Assembly (NCBI GenBank): GCA_024128875.1
Contig: JAMYFF010000001.1
Span: 62,001 to 126,000, forward strand
Direction: 5' to 3'
DNA from: Salinilacustrithrix flava
Lineage (GTDB): Bacteria; Actinomycetota; Acidimicrobiia; Acidimicrobiales; Salinilacustritrichaceae
Length of the DNA stretch: 64,000 nucleotides
The stretch's first letter is position 1, and each line of letters begins with the position of its first letter. The position numbers and the translations under genes were made by a program. The notes beneath the pieces were generated by a model. That model was not told the origin of the DNA, did no database searches, and saw nothing but the letters and a program-made list of their open reading frames with translations. This document shows positions 47,949 to 55,830 of the stretch, in pieces.

Positions 47949-50533
47949 GTCGCGCTCCTGCCCGACTCCGCCGGCGGCACGAGCGCCAGCAGCTCGCGGG
48001 CGACCATCGGTCCTGCGTTCTGGTTCTGCCCGGTGACGAGGTTCCCGTCGACGACCCAGTGGTTGGCGAACGGGTCGCGGAAGCGGTGCCGGGCCTCGAA
48101 CCGGGCGCCGAGGGCCCGCAGCTCGGTCTCGGGGTGCATCGGCGTCGAGGCGATGCCGAGCTCGTGCACCTGCTTGTCCGTGACGCAGCTGACGTGGCGC
48201 CCCTCGACGAGCGGACGGCCGTCGGAGGTGGTGGCGAGCCGCAGCGCGAGCGGTCCGTGGCAGACCCCGCCGATCGGCAACCCGAGCTCGTCGGCCCGGC
48301 TGAGCTGGGCGCCGAGCGCCTCGGACGTGCCGAAGTCGAAGGCTGCGCCCCAGCCCCCGGCGAGGTACACGAGGTCGTAGTCGCCGATCTGCACGTCGGC
48401 GATGGCGAGCGAGTCGGTGACCTTCTCCCGCAGCTCCGGGTCGGCCAGGAAGCGGTCGTCGGCCGCGCAGCGCAGCACCGGCTTGAGGGACTGCGGATCG
48501 ATCGGCACCGTCCCACCGGCGGGGCTGGCGACGTCGACCGCCATGCCCGCGTCCCGGAAGGCGTAGTAGGGCACGGTCATCTCGCTGGCGAACACGCCGG
48601 TGGGCTTGCCGACGTCGAGCACGCCGTGGTTCGTGCACACGACCAGGGCCCGGCGGCCGGACCGGTCGACGGACGGGTCGGCGGCGGGGTCGTCCGGGTG
48701 CATGCCGAGGCGCTGGACGAGGCGACGCAGCGCGAGCGCAGGCCGTGGTGGGGTCTTGGCCGGGCGGTCGCTGGGGTGGCGACGGGCGGTGACCAGCGGC
48801 TGGTTGCGCTCCGGGATGCAGCGCGCCGCCTCGGCCTTCAGCACGTCGCGCAGGTGGGCGAGGACGGCGGCGGCCTCCGGGTCGTGCCAGCGGTTGCGGA
48901 CCTCGATCGGGTCGGCGTCGAGGTCGTAGAGCTCCCACTGGTCATCGAGCGGCTCGGTCCGGTGGGTGGGCCCGCCCGGCCCGGTGTCGGCCAGGTGCCG
49001 GATGCCGGGTTCGGTCCAGGTGCTCGGGTCGTCGAAGGTGCGGACCAGCTTCCACCGGTGGCCGGAACCGCCGGCGGCCGCCTCCTCCGGGACCCGGGCG
49101 ACGACCCCTTCGAAGCTGGACGCGACGTGGGCGGGCACGCGGATGCGCAGCGGCGCCGGCGGGCGGACGGTGCGGCCCAGCCGGCGGGCGACGCCGGATG
49201 CGCCCGAGTCACCCTCGAGCATGTTGTCCCTGGTCTGCAGGTACACGACCCGGTCCGGGTCGGGCTCGGCGCCGTCGACCACCGGGAGCAGGTCGCGACC
49301 GGGCAGCGGGTGGACCTCGGAGAAGGTGGCGGCGAGCGTGCGGGCGGTGGCCTCGACGTCGACCCCGGCTGCGGCCAGCAGCGTCGGCACCAGGTCGACG
49401 TGGGAGGTCGGGGCGTCGACGGTGCGCGCCGCCGTGGCTCGGTCGCCGACCCGGGCGACGGTGAAGGGGACGCGGGTGGCCTCGTCGTAGAGGTTGAACC
49501 ACTTCTGGTGCAGGCCACCGTGGGCGCCGAGGAGCTCGCCGTGGTCGCTGGTCCGCACCAGGACCGCCTGCTCGGAGCCTCCGTCGGTGACGGTCCGGCG
49601 CACGCGGTCGAGCGGGCCGTCGACCTCCACGTGCAACCGGTGGTACAGGTCCCGGTAGCGCTGGGCGCCGCGCCGGTAGATGCGGGCGACGGCCGGGGCC
49701 GGCCCGTACCCGGAGGGGTAGGCGGCGCGGTAGGCGACCTGCGCGGCGGGCTTGTCCCGCAGGTCCTCGTCGTCGGTCGGCGAGGGCGGCACCGGCGGGG
49801 GGTCGAGCGGCGACGGCTCGAGCGGCCAGCGGCCCCGCACCCACGCCGGGAACAGCACGATGTCGTGCGGGTTCACGAAGCTGGCGACGAGCAGGAACGG
49901 CCGCAGGGCGTCGGCGTCGCCGGCCCGCCGCCGGGCGTAGCGGTCCTCCAGCCAGGCGACCACCCGGTCGGCGATGAGCGGGTCGCGCACCAGGCCGCTG
50001 TTGGCCATCGGCGCGCCGTGGGGTTCCGGGCCGACCCAGCCGGAGAAGCCGTATGGGCCGAGGGGGTCGGCGTCCAGGTACGCCTGCACCGCCTCGGCGT
50101 CGACGTTGCCGTGGGCGTCGTTGGTGGCGAGCGGTTCGCCGCTGTCCGGGTCGACCATGTCGGCGTGGGACACGTGCCACTTGCCGTCGTAGTGCGTGTC
50201 GTAGCCGGCGGCGCGGAACCAGCTGCCGAGCGTGGGCACCTCGTCCGGCGGCAGCCACCGCATGCGGGAGTCGTCGGCCATCTTGCCGAGGCCGTCGGTC
50301 TGGGTGACCCCGTGCAGGTCGGGGTACTGGCCGGTGAGCAGCGTCGGGCGGCTCGGCACGCAGGCGAGCGAACCGGTGTGGTGGCGGGTGAACCGGACCC
50401 CGTGCTCGTCGAACCACCGCCAGCCGGGCAGGGCGCGCTGCCGCCACGCCTGGACCGCGTCGGTCTCGTACGGGGGCGCGGCGCGCTCCTCGTCGGTCAG
50501 CAGGACGACGATGTCAGGACGGGTGTCAGGCAC
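47945..50533 (-). CDS. Sulfatase fused to DJ-1/PfpI-family domain
   Basis: 862 residues in one uninterrupted frame. The N-terminal sulfatase (about 1-560) has metal Asp in DIVVLLTDEER, the formylglycine motif C58-V-P-S-R in GSLACVPSRPTLLTGQYP, GYDTHYDGKWHVSH and RTSDHGELLGAHGG. After a basic Pro-rich linker (about 590-625), residues 627-862 are a DJ-1/PfpI/Hsp31-like domain with the nucleophile elbow GGVCHGPLAL (C758) and LVYLAGGWGAAFDFG. C-x-P-S-R requires a formylglycine-generating enzyme, not seen in the window. GTG 50533 overlaps the SRPBCC gene by 8 bases. I know of no standard architecture joining these domains. Confidence 0.82.
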   Translation of the reverse strand: MPDTRPDIVVLLTDEERAAPPYETDAVQAWRQRALPGWRWFDEHGVRFTRHHTGSLACVPSRPTLLTGQYPDLHGVTQTDGLGKMADDSRMRWLPPDEVPTLGSWFRAAGYDTHYDGKWHVSHADMVDPDSGEPLATNDAHGNVDAEAVQAYLDADPLGPYGFSGWVGPEPHGAPMANSGLVRDPLIADRVVAWLEDRYARRRAGDADALRPFLLVASFVNPHDIVLFPAWVRGRWPLEPSPLDPPPVPPSPTDDEDLRDKPAAQVAYRAAYPSGYGPAPAVARIYRRGAQRYRDLYHRLHVEVDGPLDRVRRTVTDGGSEQAVLVRTSDHGELLGAHGGLHQKWFNLYDEATRVPFTVARVGDRATAARTVDAPTSHVDLVPTLLAAAGVDVEATARTLAATFSEVHPLPGRDLLPVVDGAEPDPDRVVYLQTRDNMLEGDSGASGVARRLGRTVRPPAPLRIRVPAHVASSFEGVVARVPEEAAAGGSGHRWKLVRTFDDPSTWTEPGIRHLADTGPGGPTHRTEPLDDQWELYDLDADPIEVRNRWHDPEAAAVLAHLRDVLKAEAARCIPERNQPLVTARRHPSDRPAKTPPRPALALRRLVQRLGMHPDDPAADPSVDRSGRRALVVCTNHGVLDVGKPTGVFASEMTVPYYAFRDAGMAVDVASPAGGTVPIDPQSLKPVLRCAADDRFLADPELREKVTDSLAIADVQIGDYDLVYLAGGWGAAFDFGTSEALGAQLSRADELGLPIGGVCHGPLALRLATTSDGRPLVEGRHVSCVTDKQVHELGIASTPMHPETELRALGARFEARHRFRDPFANHWVVDGNLVTGQNQNAGPMVARELLALVPPAESGRSAT

Positions 50534-50981
50534 GGGTGCGGTCTCCGGTGGTGAGGGCGGCAGCGAGGCCGGCGAGCATCTTCTCCGAGGTGGTGGCCAT
50601 GCGGCGGGCGACGAGGCGGGCGACGAGCTGCTGGGGCGGTCGCGGGCCGGCGTCGACGGTGGTGGTGATCGTGACCTCCGTGCCCGCCTCCACGGGGCGG
50701 AGGTGCCAGTCGTTGTGCACCACCCGCAGCGCCGGCGGCAGGCCGGTGATGTCGTAGCCGAGGTGCGCCGGCGGCGACCAGGCGCGGACCGCCTCCAGCA
50801 GGGTCGTGCGCCCGACCTGCACCCGCCGGGTCGTGCCGATCCCCGGGGACCCGGCACGGAGCAGGCAGGAGTGGTCGACCTCGGGCACCCAGCGGGCCAG
50901 GTCGCCGAAGTCAGCCAGGACCGACCACACATCCTCGGCCGGCGCGGCCACGACGGCGGTGCGCGACACCTCTGCGCTCAC
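50526..50981 (-). CDS. SRPBCC/START-like ligand-binding protein
   Basis: 151 residues forming one helix-grip domain: VVAAPAEDVWSVLADFGDLARW, then GIGTTRRVQVGRTTLLEAV, VVHNDWHLRPVEAGTEVTIT and a long C-terminal helix. The family (polyketide cyclase/START/Bet v 1 fold) binds hydrophobic ligands in a deep pocket; some members are enzymes. GTG 50981 overlaps the stop of the SCO6745-like gene (GTGA) and is preferred over GTG 51017. Its setting between sulfatases and a dehalogenase suggests it carries or modifies the operon's substrate. Confidence 0.78.
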   Translation of the reverse strand: MSAEVSRTAVVAAPAEDVWSVLADFGDLARWVPEVDHSCLLRAGSPGIGTTRRVQVGRTTLLEAVRAWSPPAHLGYDITGLPPALRVVHNDWHLRPVEAGTEVTITTTVDAGPRPPQQLVARLVARRMATTSEKMLAGLAAALTTGDRTRA

Positions 50982-51862
50982 GGCCGCGAGGTCCGATCGC
51001 GCGCCGCCGGCATCCACCGGGGGCCGGCGGTCCGGTCGATGTGCTCGACGAAGGCCGTTCCGTGAGGCTCGACCAGCTGGACGAGCCGGCGGGTGCGCGC
51101 CTCGCCGAGGGTCTGCCAGCTCGGCGCGCAGAGGTCGTCGAGGCGGTCCTCGAGCTGCTGGCGGTAGGCGATGCCGGCCTCGTCCACCCGGCCGTCGCTG
51201 GCGAGCCCCCGGGCCTCGAGCCGGGCCAGGGCGGCGGCGAGCGCGCCGTCATCGGCACCCCGGGAGCGAGGCAGCCAGTCGTCGTCGTGGCCGCGCCAGG
51301 CGCCGTCGAGGAGCCCGGCCATGGTGCCGTCGATGCCCTCGGCGGCGTGGATCGCCCAGTGGGTGTCGCCCCGCCACTCGCGGATGCAGTTCACGGCGAG
51401 CCAGGCCGACAGCAGCGGCTGCTCCTCCCGGCGTCGGTCCAGCAGCGACGCGCAGAGCGGGCGAGCGGTGAGCACGAGCTCGTCGGCGGCGGCCCACAGG
51501 TCCGGCCCCAGCTCGGTCAGGCCGTCGCAGAGGTCGGGGGCGATCGCTCGCAGGCCGGGCTCGACGGCGGCGTCCCGCGCCTCGGCGGCGGCCTCGAAGG
51601 TCGTGTGCCGGCGGCACAGGTCCAGGCAGACGGAGACGAAGTCCGGGTGGATCGACCCGAACACCGCCGTCACCACGTGGTCGCCTGCGGCGGCGATCGA
51701 CGCGGCGCGGGTCGCGATGTAGTAGCCGGCGCCGTCGGGGACGCCGAGTGCGGCGTAGTTCGCCACCGCGGTGGGGTCCCAGTAGATCCAGCCGACGAGG
51801 CGGTGCGACGCAAGCGCGACGTCCGCGGTGAGCGCCCGCCAGTCGGTGCCGTCCGCGGTCAC
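50978..51862 (-). CDS. SCO6745-family protein
   Basis: 294 residues, alpha-helical, without membrane spans. The N-terminus ALTADVALASHRLVGWIYWD, then GAGYYIATRAASIA and VFGSIHPDFVSVCLDLCRR, and the later CIREWRGDTHWAIHAAEGID match the SCO6745 family of Actinomycetota, whose molecular role is not established. The C-terminal segment (LARLEARGLASDGRVDEAGI) has the look of a winged helix. It might sense a ligand rather than catalyse. GTG 51862 overlaps the dehalogenase stop (GTGA) and its own stop overlaps the SRPBCC start, so translation is coupled on both sides. Confidence 0.65.
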   Translation of the reverse strand: MTADGTDWRALTADVALASHRLVGWIYWDPTAVANYAALGVPDGAGYYIATRAASIAAAGDHVVTAVFGSIHPDFVSVCLDLCRRHTTFEAAAEARDAAVEPGLRAIAPDLCDGLTELGPDLWAAADELVLTARPLCASLLDRRREEQPLLSAWLAVNCIREWRGDTHWAIHAAEGIDGTMAGLLDGAWRGHDDDWLPRSRGADDGALAAALARLEARGLASDGRVDEAGIAYRQQLEDRLDDLCAPSWQTLGEARTRRLVQLVEPHGTAFVEHIDRTAGPRWMPAARDRTSRP

Positions 51863-52770
51863 GACGTGGTCTGGATGAACTCGGCGAGGACGCGAGCGAG
51901 CTCGGGTCCGCGATCCTCCTGCAGGAAGTGCCCGCCACCCTCGATCGTCGTGTGGGCCTGGCCCTGGGCGCCGGGGACCTTGGCCCGGAACGGTGCGTCG
52001 CCGCCCTTGGTGATCGGGTCGGAGTCGCTGAAGCACAGCAGGAAGGGCCGCTCGAACTGCTCGAGCACCCGCCAGGCCGCCTCCTGGTCCGGCGTGGCCG
52101 GATCGTCGGAGCTCGTGGGAACCAGGCTCGGGAACACCCGCACCGCGGCCTTGTAGGAGTCGTCGGGGTAGGGGGCGTCGTAGGCGGCGATGACCTCGGG
52201 AGCGAGGTCGGACGTGCAGCCGCCGTTGATGATCCCGCCGACGGGGAAGTGCTCGGTCTCCTGGGAGAACTTCTGCCAGGCGAGGAACGCGTCGCTGGCC
52301 GGGCCGTGGCCGGTGGGCAGGCCGCCGTTGCCGATGGCGACCCGGGCGTAGCGATCGGGGTCGAGCGCGACGAGGCGCAGCCCCACGAGCGAGCCCCAGT
52401 CCTGCCCGAAGAACGTGATGTCGCGCAGGTCGAGGCGGTCGAACAGCGCCTGGCGCATCCACTCGACGTGGCGGGCGTAGGTGTGGTCGGACTGCTCGGT
52501 CGGCTTGTCGCTACGGCCCATGCCGACGAGGTCCGGGGCGATCACCCGGTGGCCGGCGTCGACCAGGCCGGGGATGACGTGGCGGTAGAGGTAGCTCCAG
52601 GTCGGCTCACCGTGCATGAGCAGCACCGGCGCGGCGTCGGCGGGCCCCTCGTCCAGGTGGTGGATCCGGAGGGTGCCGCCCTCGCCGTCGTCGACCTCCA
52701 CGTAGTGGGGCTCGAACGGGAAGTCGGGCAGGTCGGCGAAGGCGTCGTCGGGGGTGCGGAGGGTCTGCAT
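51859..52770 (-). CDS. Haloalkane dehalogenase (HLD-I type)
   Basis: 303-residue alpha/beta-hydrolase. HGEPTWSYLYRHVIPGL is the HLD oxyanion/cap motif; the nucleophile is D124 in FFGQDWGSLVGLR followed by W125, which binds halide. These fall at the same numbers as in DhlA of Xanthobacter. The catalytic His is about 281 in GGGHFLQED, with the acid Asp in CFSDSDPITKG. It hydrolyses carbon-halogen bonds to alcohols in the cytoplasm; natural substrates of most HLDs are unknown. ATG 52770 lies 26 bases after the arylsulfatase stop. The next gene overlaps by four bases. Confidence 0.9.
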   Translation of the reverse strand: MQTLRTPDDAFADLPDFPFEPHYVEVDDGEGGTLRIHHLDEGPADAAPVLLMHGEPTWSYLYRHVIPGLVDAGHRVIAPDLVGMGRSDKPTEQSDHTYARHVEWMRQALFDRLDLRDITFFGQDWGSLVGLRLVALDPDRYARVAIGNGGLPTGHGPASDAFLAWQKFSQETEHFPVGGIINGGCTSDLAPEVIAAYDAPYPDDSYKAAVRVFPSLVPTSSDDPATPDQEAAWRVLEQFERPFLLCFSDSDPITKGGDAPFRAKVPGAQGQAHTTIEGGGHFLQEDRGPELARVLAEFIQTTS

Positions 52771-52796
52771 GGTGTTCCTTCTTCGGGGGTCTGCGG

Positions 52797-55058
52797 CTAC
52801 TGGCGGGACATCTCAGCGCGTGCGGTGGTGGCGGCCGTGTCGCCGTACCGGTCGGGGCTGGCCTGGATGACGATCTCGTGGAGCGTGCCGCCGTAGGGGA
52901 ACGGCGCGACGTAGCGGTCCGACACGGCGGAGCCGTGGTCCGCACCGATGCTGGGCCCGATGGAGGACATCATGCGCATGAACAGCGAGAGGTCCGCGTG
53001 GCCGGCGTCCCGACCGGCGACCGTCAGCGTCGCCGTGCCCGCGAAGCCGTCGAGGCGGCGGAGCCGGATCCCGACGTGGACGTCGCCCACCGGGATCTCC
53101 GCGTCGGACTCGACGATCGTGCGGTCACCGAACGCGTTGTAGTCGAGGACCAGACGGCCGGCCTGCACGAAGAGGGACAGCCCGGCGTTCTCGGTCCCGG
53201 TGGCGAACAGCACGCCCTCGGCGTCCGGGTCGTGGGTGACCGCGGCCGTCAGGTCGAAGCTGCGGCCACCGATGGCGGCACCGGCCTGGCCCGGCAGGGG
53301 CGACATCGGCGGCCGGTACACGTAGCGGCGGTCCGGCGGGTGCGGCGAGCGGGGCCGGAAGCGGGCGCCGAACAGCTCGATGGTGCGGTCATCGAGGGGC
53401 AGGACGCCGTGGCGCTCGGCCTCGGCCCACCACAGCTGGATCAGCTCCTGCAGACGCTCCGGTTCGCGCTCGGCGAGGTCCTCGGTCTCGGAGGGATCCG
53501 CGGCCAGGTGGTGCAGCTCCCAGGGCTCGGTGTCGTAGTCGGCGCCGGCCGCGTGCTTGGTGACCGCCTTCCAGCCGTCGGCGATGATCGCCCGGCTGCC
53601 GGCGTTCTCGAAGTACTGCACCGGGTTCGTCGTCGGGGCGGCCGGGTCGTGGAGCGCTGCGGCGAAGGAGGACCCGGTCACCGGGAGCTGCTCGAGCCCG
53701 TTGCGCACCGCTGGCGGCTCGATGTCCAGCAGGTCGTAGAGCGTGGGGACGATGTCGGCCACGAAGGCGAACTGGTCCCGCTTCGTGCCCCGCTGGGCGG
53801 CGTCGATGCCGCCGGGCCAGTGCACGACCATCGGGACGTGGACGCCGCCCTCGTGGGTGTTCTGCTTGTACCAGCGGAACGGGGTGTTGCCGCACTGAGC
53901 CCAGCCCCACGGGTAGTTGGTGTGGCTGCGGGGCCCGCCGATGTCGTCGATGCGAGCGACCGCCTCGGCCGGCGTCTCGAGGATGCCGTTGAAGAACTTC
54001 ATCTCGTGGAGCACGCCGTAGGGCCCGCCCTCCTGCGACGCGCCGTTGTCGGCCAGCACGACGAGGATCGTGTCCTCCAGCTGGCCGAGCCGTCGCAGGC
54101 CGTCGACGAGCCGGCCGATCTGGACGTCGGTGTGGTCGAGGAACGCGGCGAAGGCCTCCTGCAGCCGGGCGGCCAGGCGGCGCTGGTCGTCGGGCAGCTC
54201 CTCCCACGGCTCGACGCCGGGGTTGCGCGGGGCCAGGCGGGTGTCGGGCGGGATCACCCCGAGCTCCAGCTGGCGTCGGAACCATCGCTCACGGACCACG
54301 TCCCAGCCCTCGTCGAAGCGACCCCGGTACTTGTCCAGGTAGGCCGGCGGCGCCTGGTGCGGCGCGTGCGTGGCACCGAAGGCGAGGTAGGTGAAGAACG
54401 GCCGGTCCGGACGCACGCCCGTGGAGTCGGCGATCATCCGCAGCGCCTGGTCGACCAGGTCCTCGGACAGGTGGTAGCCGTCCTCGGGGCGGCCGGGCGG
54501 ATCGACCGGGTGGTTGTCCGAGACCAGCTCGGGGTGGAACTGGTCGGTCTCACCCTCGAGGAAGCCGTAGAAGCGGTCGAAGCCCCGGGCCAGGGGCCAC
54601 TGGTCGAAGGGCCCTGCGGCCGAGCACTGCTCCATCGGCGCGAGGTGCCACTTGCCGACGCAGAAGGTCGCGTAGCCCTGGTCGTGGAGCACCTCGGCGA
54701 CGGTGCTGGCGTGGTTGGAGATGTGGCCCAGCTGGTTGGGGAAGCCGGTGCGGAAGTTGGACACGGCGCGCATCCCGACGGCGTGCGGCGCCCGGCCGGT
54801 CAGCAGCGATGCCCGGGTCGGCGAGCACAGCGGGGTGACGTGGAAGTTCGTGAACTGGAGACCGTCGGCGGCGAGGGCGTCGATGTTCGGGGTGTCGATC
54901 TCGGAGCCGAAGCACCCGAGCTGGGCGAATCCGGTGTCGTCGAGGAGGACCACGACGACGTTCGGCGCGCCCTCCCCCGGGTGCGGCGGTTCGTCGAACC
55001 ACGGCTCTGATTCCGCCACCGTGGCGCCGATGCGGCCCCGGAACTCGTCTGCGCGCAC
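52797..55058 (-). CDS. Arylsulfatase with C-terminal beta domain
   Basis: 753 residues. Metal site NVVVVLLDDTGFAQLGCFG (D40, D41), formylglycine motif C78-S-P-T-R in TPLCSPTRASLLTGRAPH, CVGKWHLAPMEQ and VLADNGASQEGGPYG are all in place; no signal peptide, so it should be cytoplasmic. After the sulfatase core (to about 560) comes a sandwich-like extension (GGRSFDLTAAVTHDP, AGLSLFVQAGRLVLDYN) known from the large PAS/AtsD-type arylsulfatases. GTG 55058 is fixed by GGGGAGG at 55071-55065, 6 bases upstream, against ATG 55082. It is the first gene of the operon, behind a TTGACA promoter. Confidence 0.9.
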   Translation of the reverse strand: MRADEFRGRIGATVAESEPWFDEPPHPGEGAPNVVVVLLDDTGFAQLGCFGSEIDTPNIDALAADGLQFTNFHVTPLCSPTRASLLTGRAPHAVGMRAVSNFRTGFPNQLGHISNHASTVAEVLHDQGYATFCVGKWHLAPMEQCSAAGPFDQWPLARGFDRFYGFLEGETDQFHPELVSDNHPVDPPGRPEDGYHLSEDLVDQALRMIADSTGVRPDRPFFTYLAFGATHAPHQAPPAYLDKYRGRFDEGWDVVRERWFRRQLELGVIPPDTRLAPRNPGVEPWEELPDDQRRLAARLQEAFAAFLDHTDVQIGRLVDGLRRLGQLEDTILVVLADNGASQEGGPYGVLHEMKFFNGILETPAEAVARIDDIGGPRSHTNYPWGWAQCGNTPFRWYKQNTHEGGVHVPMVVHWPGGIDAAQRGTKRDQFAFVADIVPTLYDLLDIEPPAVRNGLEQLPVTGSSFAAALHDPAAPTTNPVQYFENAGSRAIIADGWKAVTKHAAGADYDTEPWELHHLAADPSETEDLAEREPERLQELIQLWWAEAERHGVLPLDDRTIELFGARFRPRSPHPPDRRYVYRPPMSPLPGQAGAAIGGRSFDLTAAVTHDPDAEGVLFATGTENAGLSLFVQAGRLVLDYNAFGDRTIVESDAEIPVGDVHVGIRLRRLDGFAGTATLTVAGRDAGHADLSLFMRMMSSIGPSIGADHGSAVSDRYVAPFPYGGTLHEIVIQASPDRYGDTAATTARAEMSRQ

Positions 55059-55080
55059 GTCCGACCTCCCCTTCCCGACC

Positions 55081-55109
55081 ATCGAAACACCTGAGAGTCG
55101 GACTGTCAA
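55081..55109 (-). promoter_or_regulatory. Operon promoter TTGACA-N17-TTCGAT
   Basis: A consensus -35 TTGACA (55109-55104), 17-base spacer, and -10 TTCGAT (55086-55081) lie just before the ribosome-binding site of the arylsulfatase. The tetR start is 54 bases away on the other strand, so the TetR protein may bind here; GAGTCG recurs at 55095 and 55122. Confidence 0.6.
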
Positions 55110-55149
55110 TACATTCTGCGAGTCGTCCTCCCAGGATCCGGGCCGGGGC

Positions 55150-55155
55150 TACCGT
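55150..55155 (+). promoter_or_regulatory. -10 box TACCGT, leaderless tetR start
   Basis: Ends 7 nt before GTG 55163 and overlaps the competing GTG at 55154. Confidence 0.5.
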
Positions 55156-55162
55156 GCAGGAC

Positions 55163-55765
55163 GTGACCGACCAGACCGTCGTTGCCGACGGGCGCCGCGC
55201 TCGACGGGAGCGCAACCGCGCCGCCGTCATCGATGCGATGTTCGAGCTCATGGGCGACGGCCACCTGCCGCCGTCGGTGGACGAGGTCGCGTCCCGCGCC
55301 CAGGTCTCGGTGTCCTCGGTCTTCCGGTACTTCGACAACCTCGACGACCTGCTCCAGCAGACCGTGGCCCGCTACTTCGAGCGCTTCGCCCCCCTCTTCG
55401 AGGTGCCGGCCGTGCCCGATGGCGACGTCGACGACCGCATCGCCGCGCTCGTCGCCGCCCGGCTGGACCTCTGGGAGGCGATCGGGCCGATCGCCCGGAT
55501 GGCGCGCATCCGGGCTGCGGACCAGCCCAAGCTCGCCGCCGTGCTGGCCGAGACCCGGCGGGACCTCGCAGCCCAGGTCCGGACCCACTTCGCCCCCGAC
55601 CTCGACGGCCTCGCCCGCGCCGACGTCGACGACCGGGTGGCCCTGATCGACTGCCTCTCCGCCTTCGAGTCCTGGGACCTGCTCACCGGCACCCACGGGC
55701 GGAGCCGCCAGCTCGTCGACCGGGCGTGGACCTCGGGCGTGCGGGCCCTGCTCGCCCCCACCTGA
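55163..55765 (+). CDS. TetR-family transcriptional regulator
   Basis: 200 residues. The N-terminal helix-turn-helix is ARRERNRAAVIDAMFELMGD, PPSVDEVASRAQVSVSSVFR, YFDNLDDLLQQTVARYFERF, the standard TetR recognition region. The remaining 140 residues are helical and would bind the inducer. It is divergent from the arylsulfatase operon with 104 bases between starts, the classical arrangement for a local repressor, so it probably responds to the operon's substrate. GTG 55163 is chosen from the TACCGT spacing. A strong hairpin follows its stop. Confidence 0.88.
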   Translation: MTDQTVVADGRRARRERNRAAVIDAMFELMGDGHLPPSVDEVASRAQVSVSSVFRYFDNLDDLLQQTVARYFERFAPLFEVPAVPDGDVDDRIAALVAARLDLWEAIGPIARMARIRAADQPKLAAVLAETRRDLAAQVRTHFAPDLDGLARADVDDRVALIDCLSAFESWDLLTGTHGRSRQLVDRAWTSGVRALLAPT

Positions 55766-55779
55766 GGCCGGACGCGGCT

Positions 55780-55810
55780 CGGGCGGCCCCTCCGCTGGAG
55801 GGACCGCCCG
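55780..55810. terminator. Bidirectional hairpin terminator, 14-bp stem
   Basis: CGGGCGGCCCCTCC and GGAGGGACCGCCCG pair with one mismatch around the loop GCT. It lies between the convergent tetR (ends 55765) and LPXTG gene (ends 55831). Confidence 0.75.
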
Positions 55811-55830
55811 TGCTTGCGTCGTCGGAGGTG

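Noticed and set aside
50982..51017. Longer SRPBCC start at GTG 51017
   Set aside because: GTG 50981 forms the GTGA overlap used throughout the operon and starts directly before the domain.
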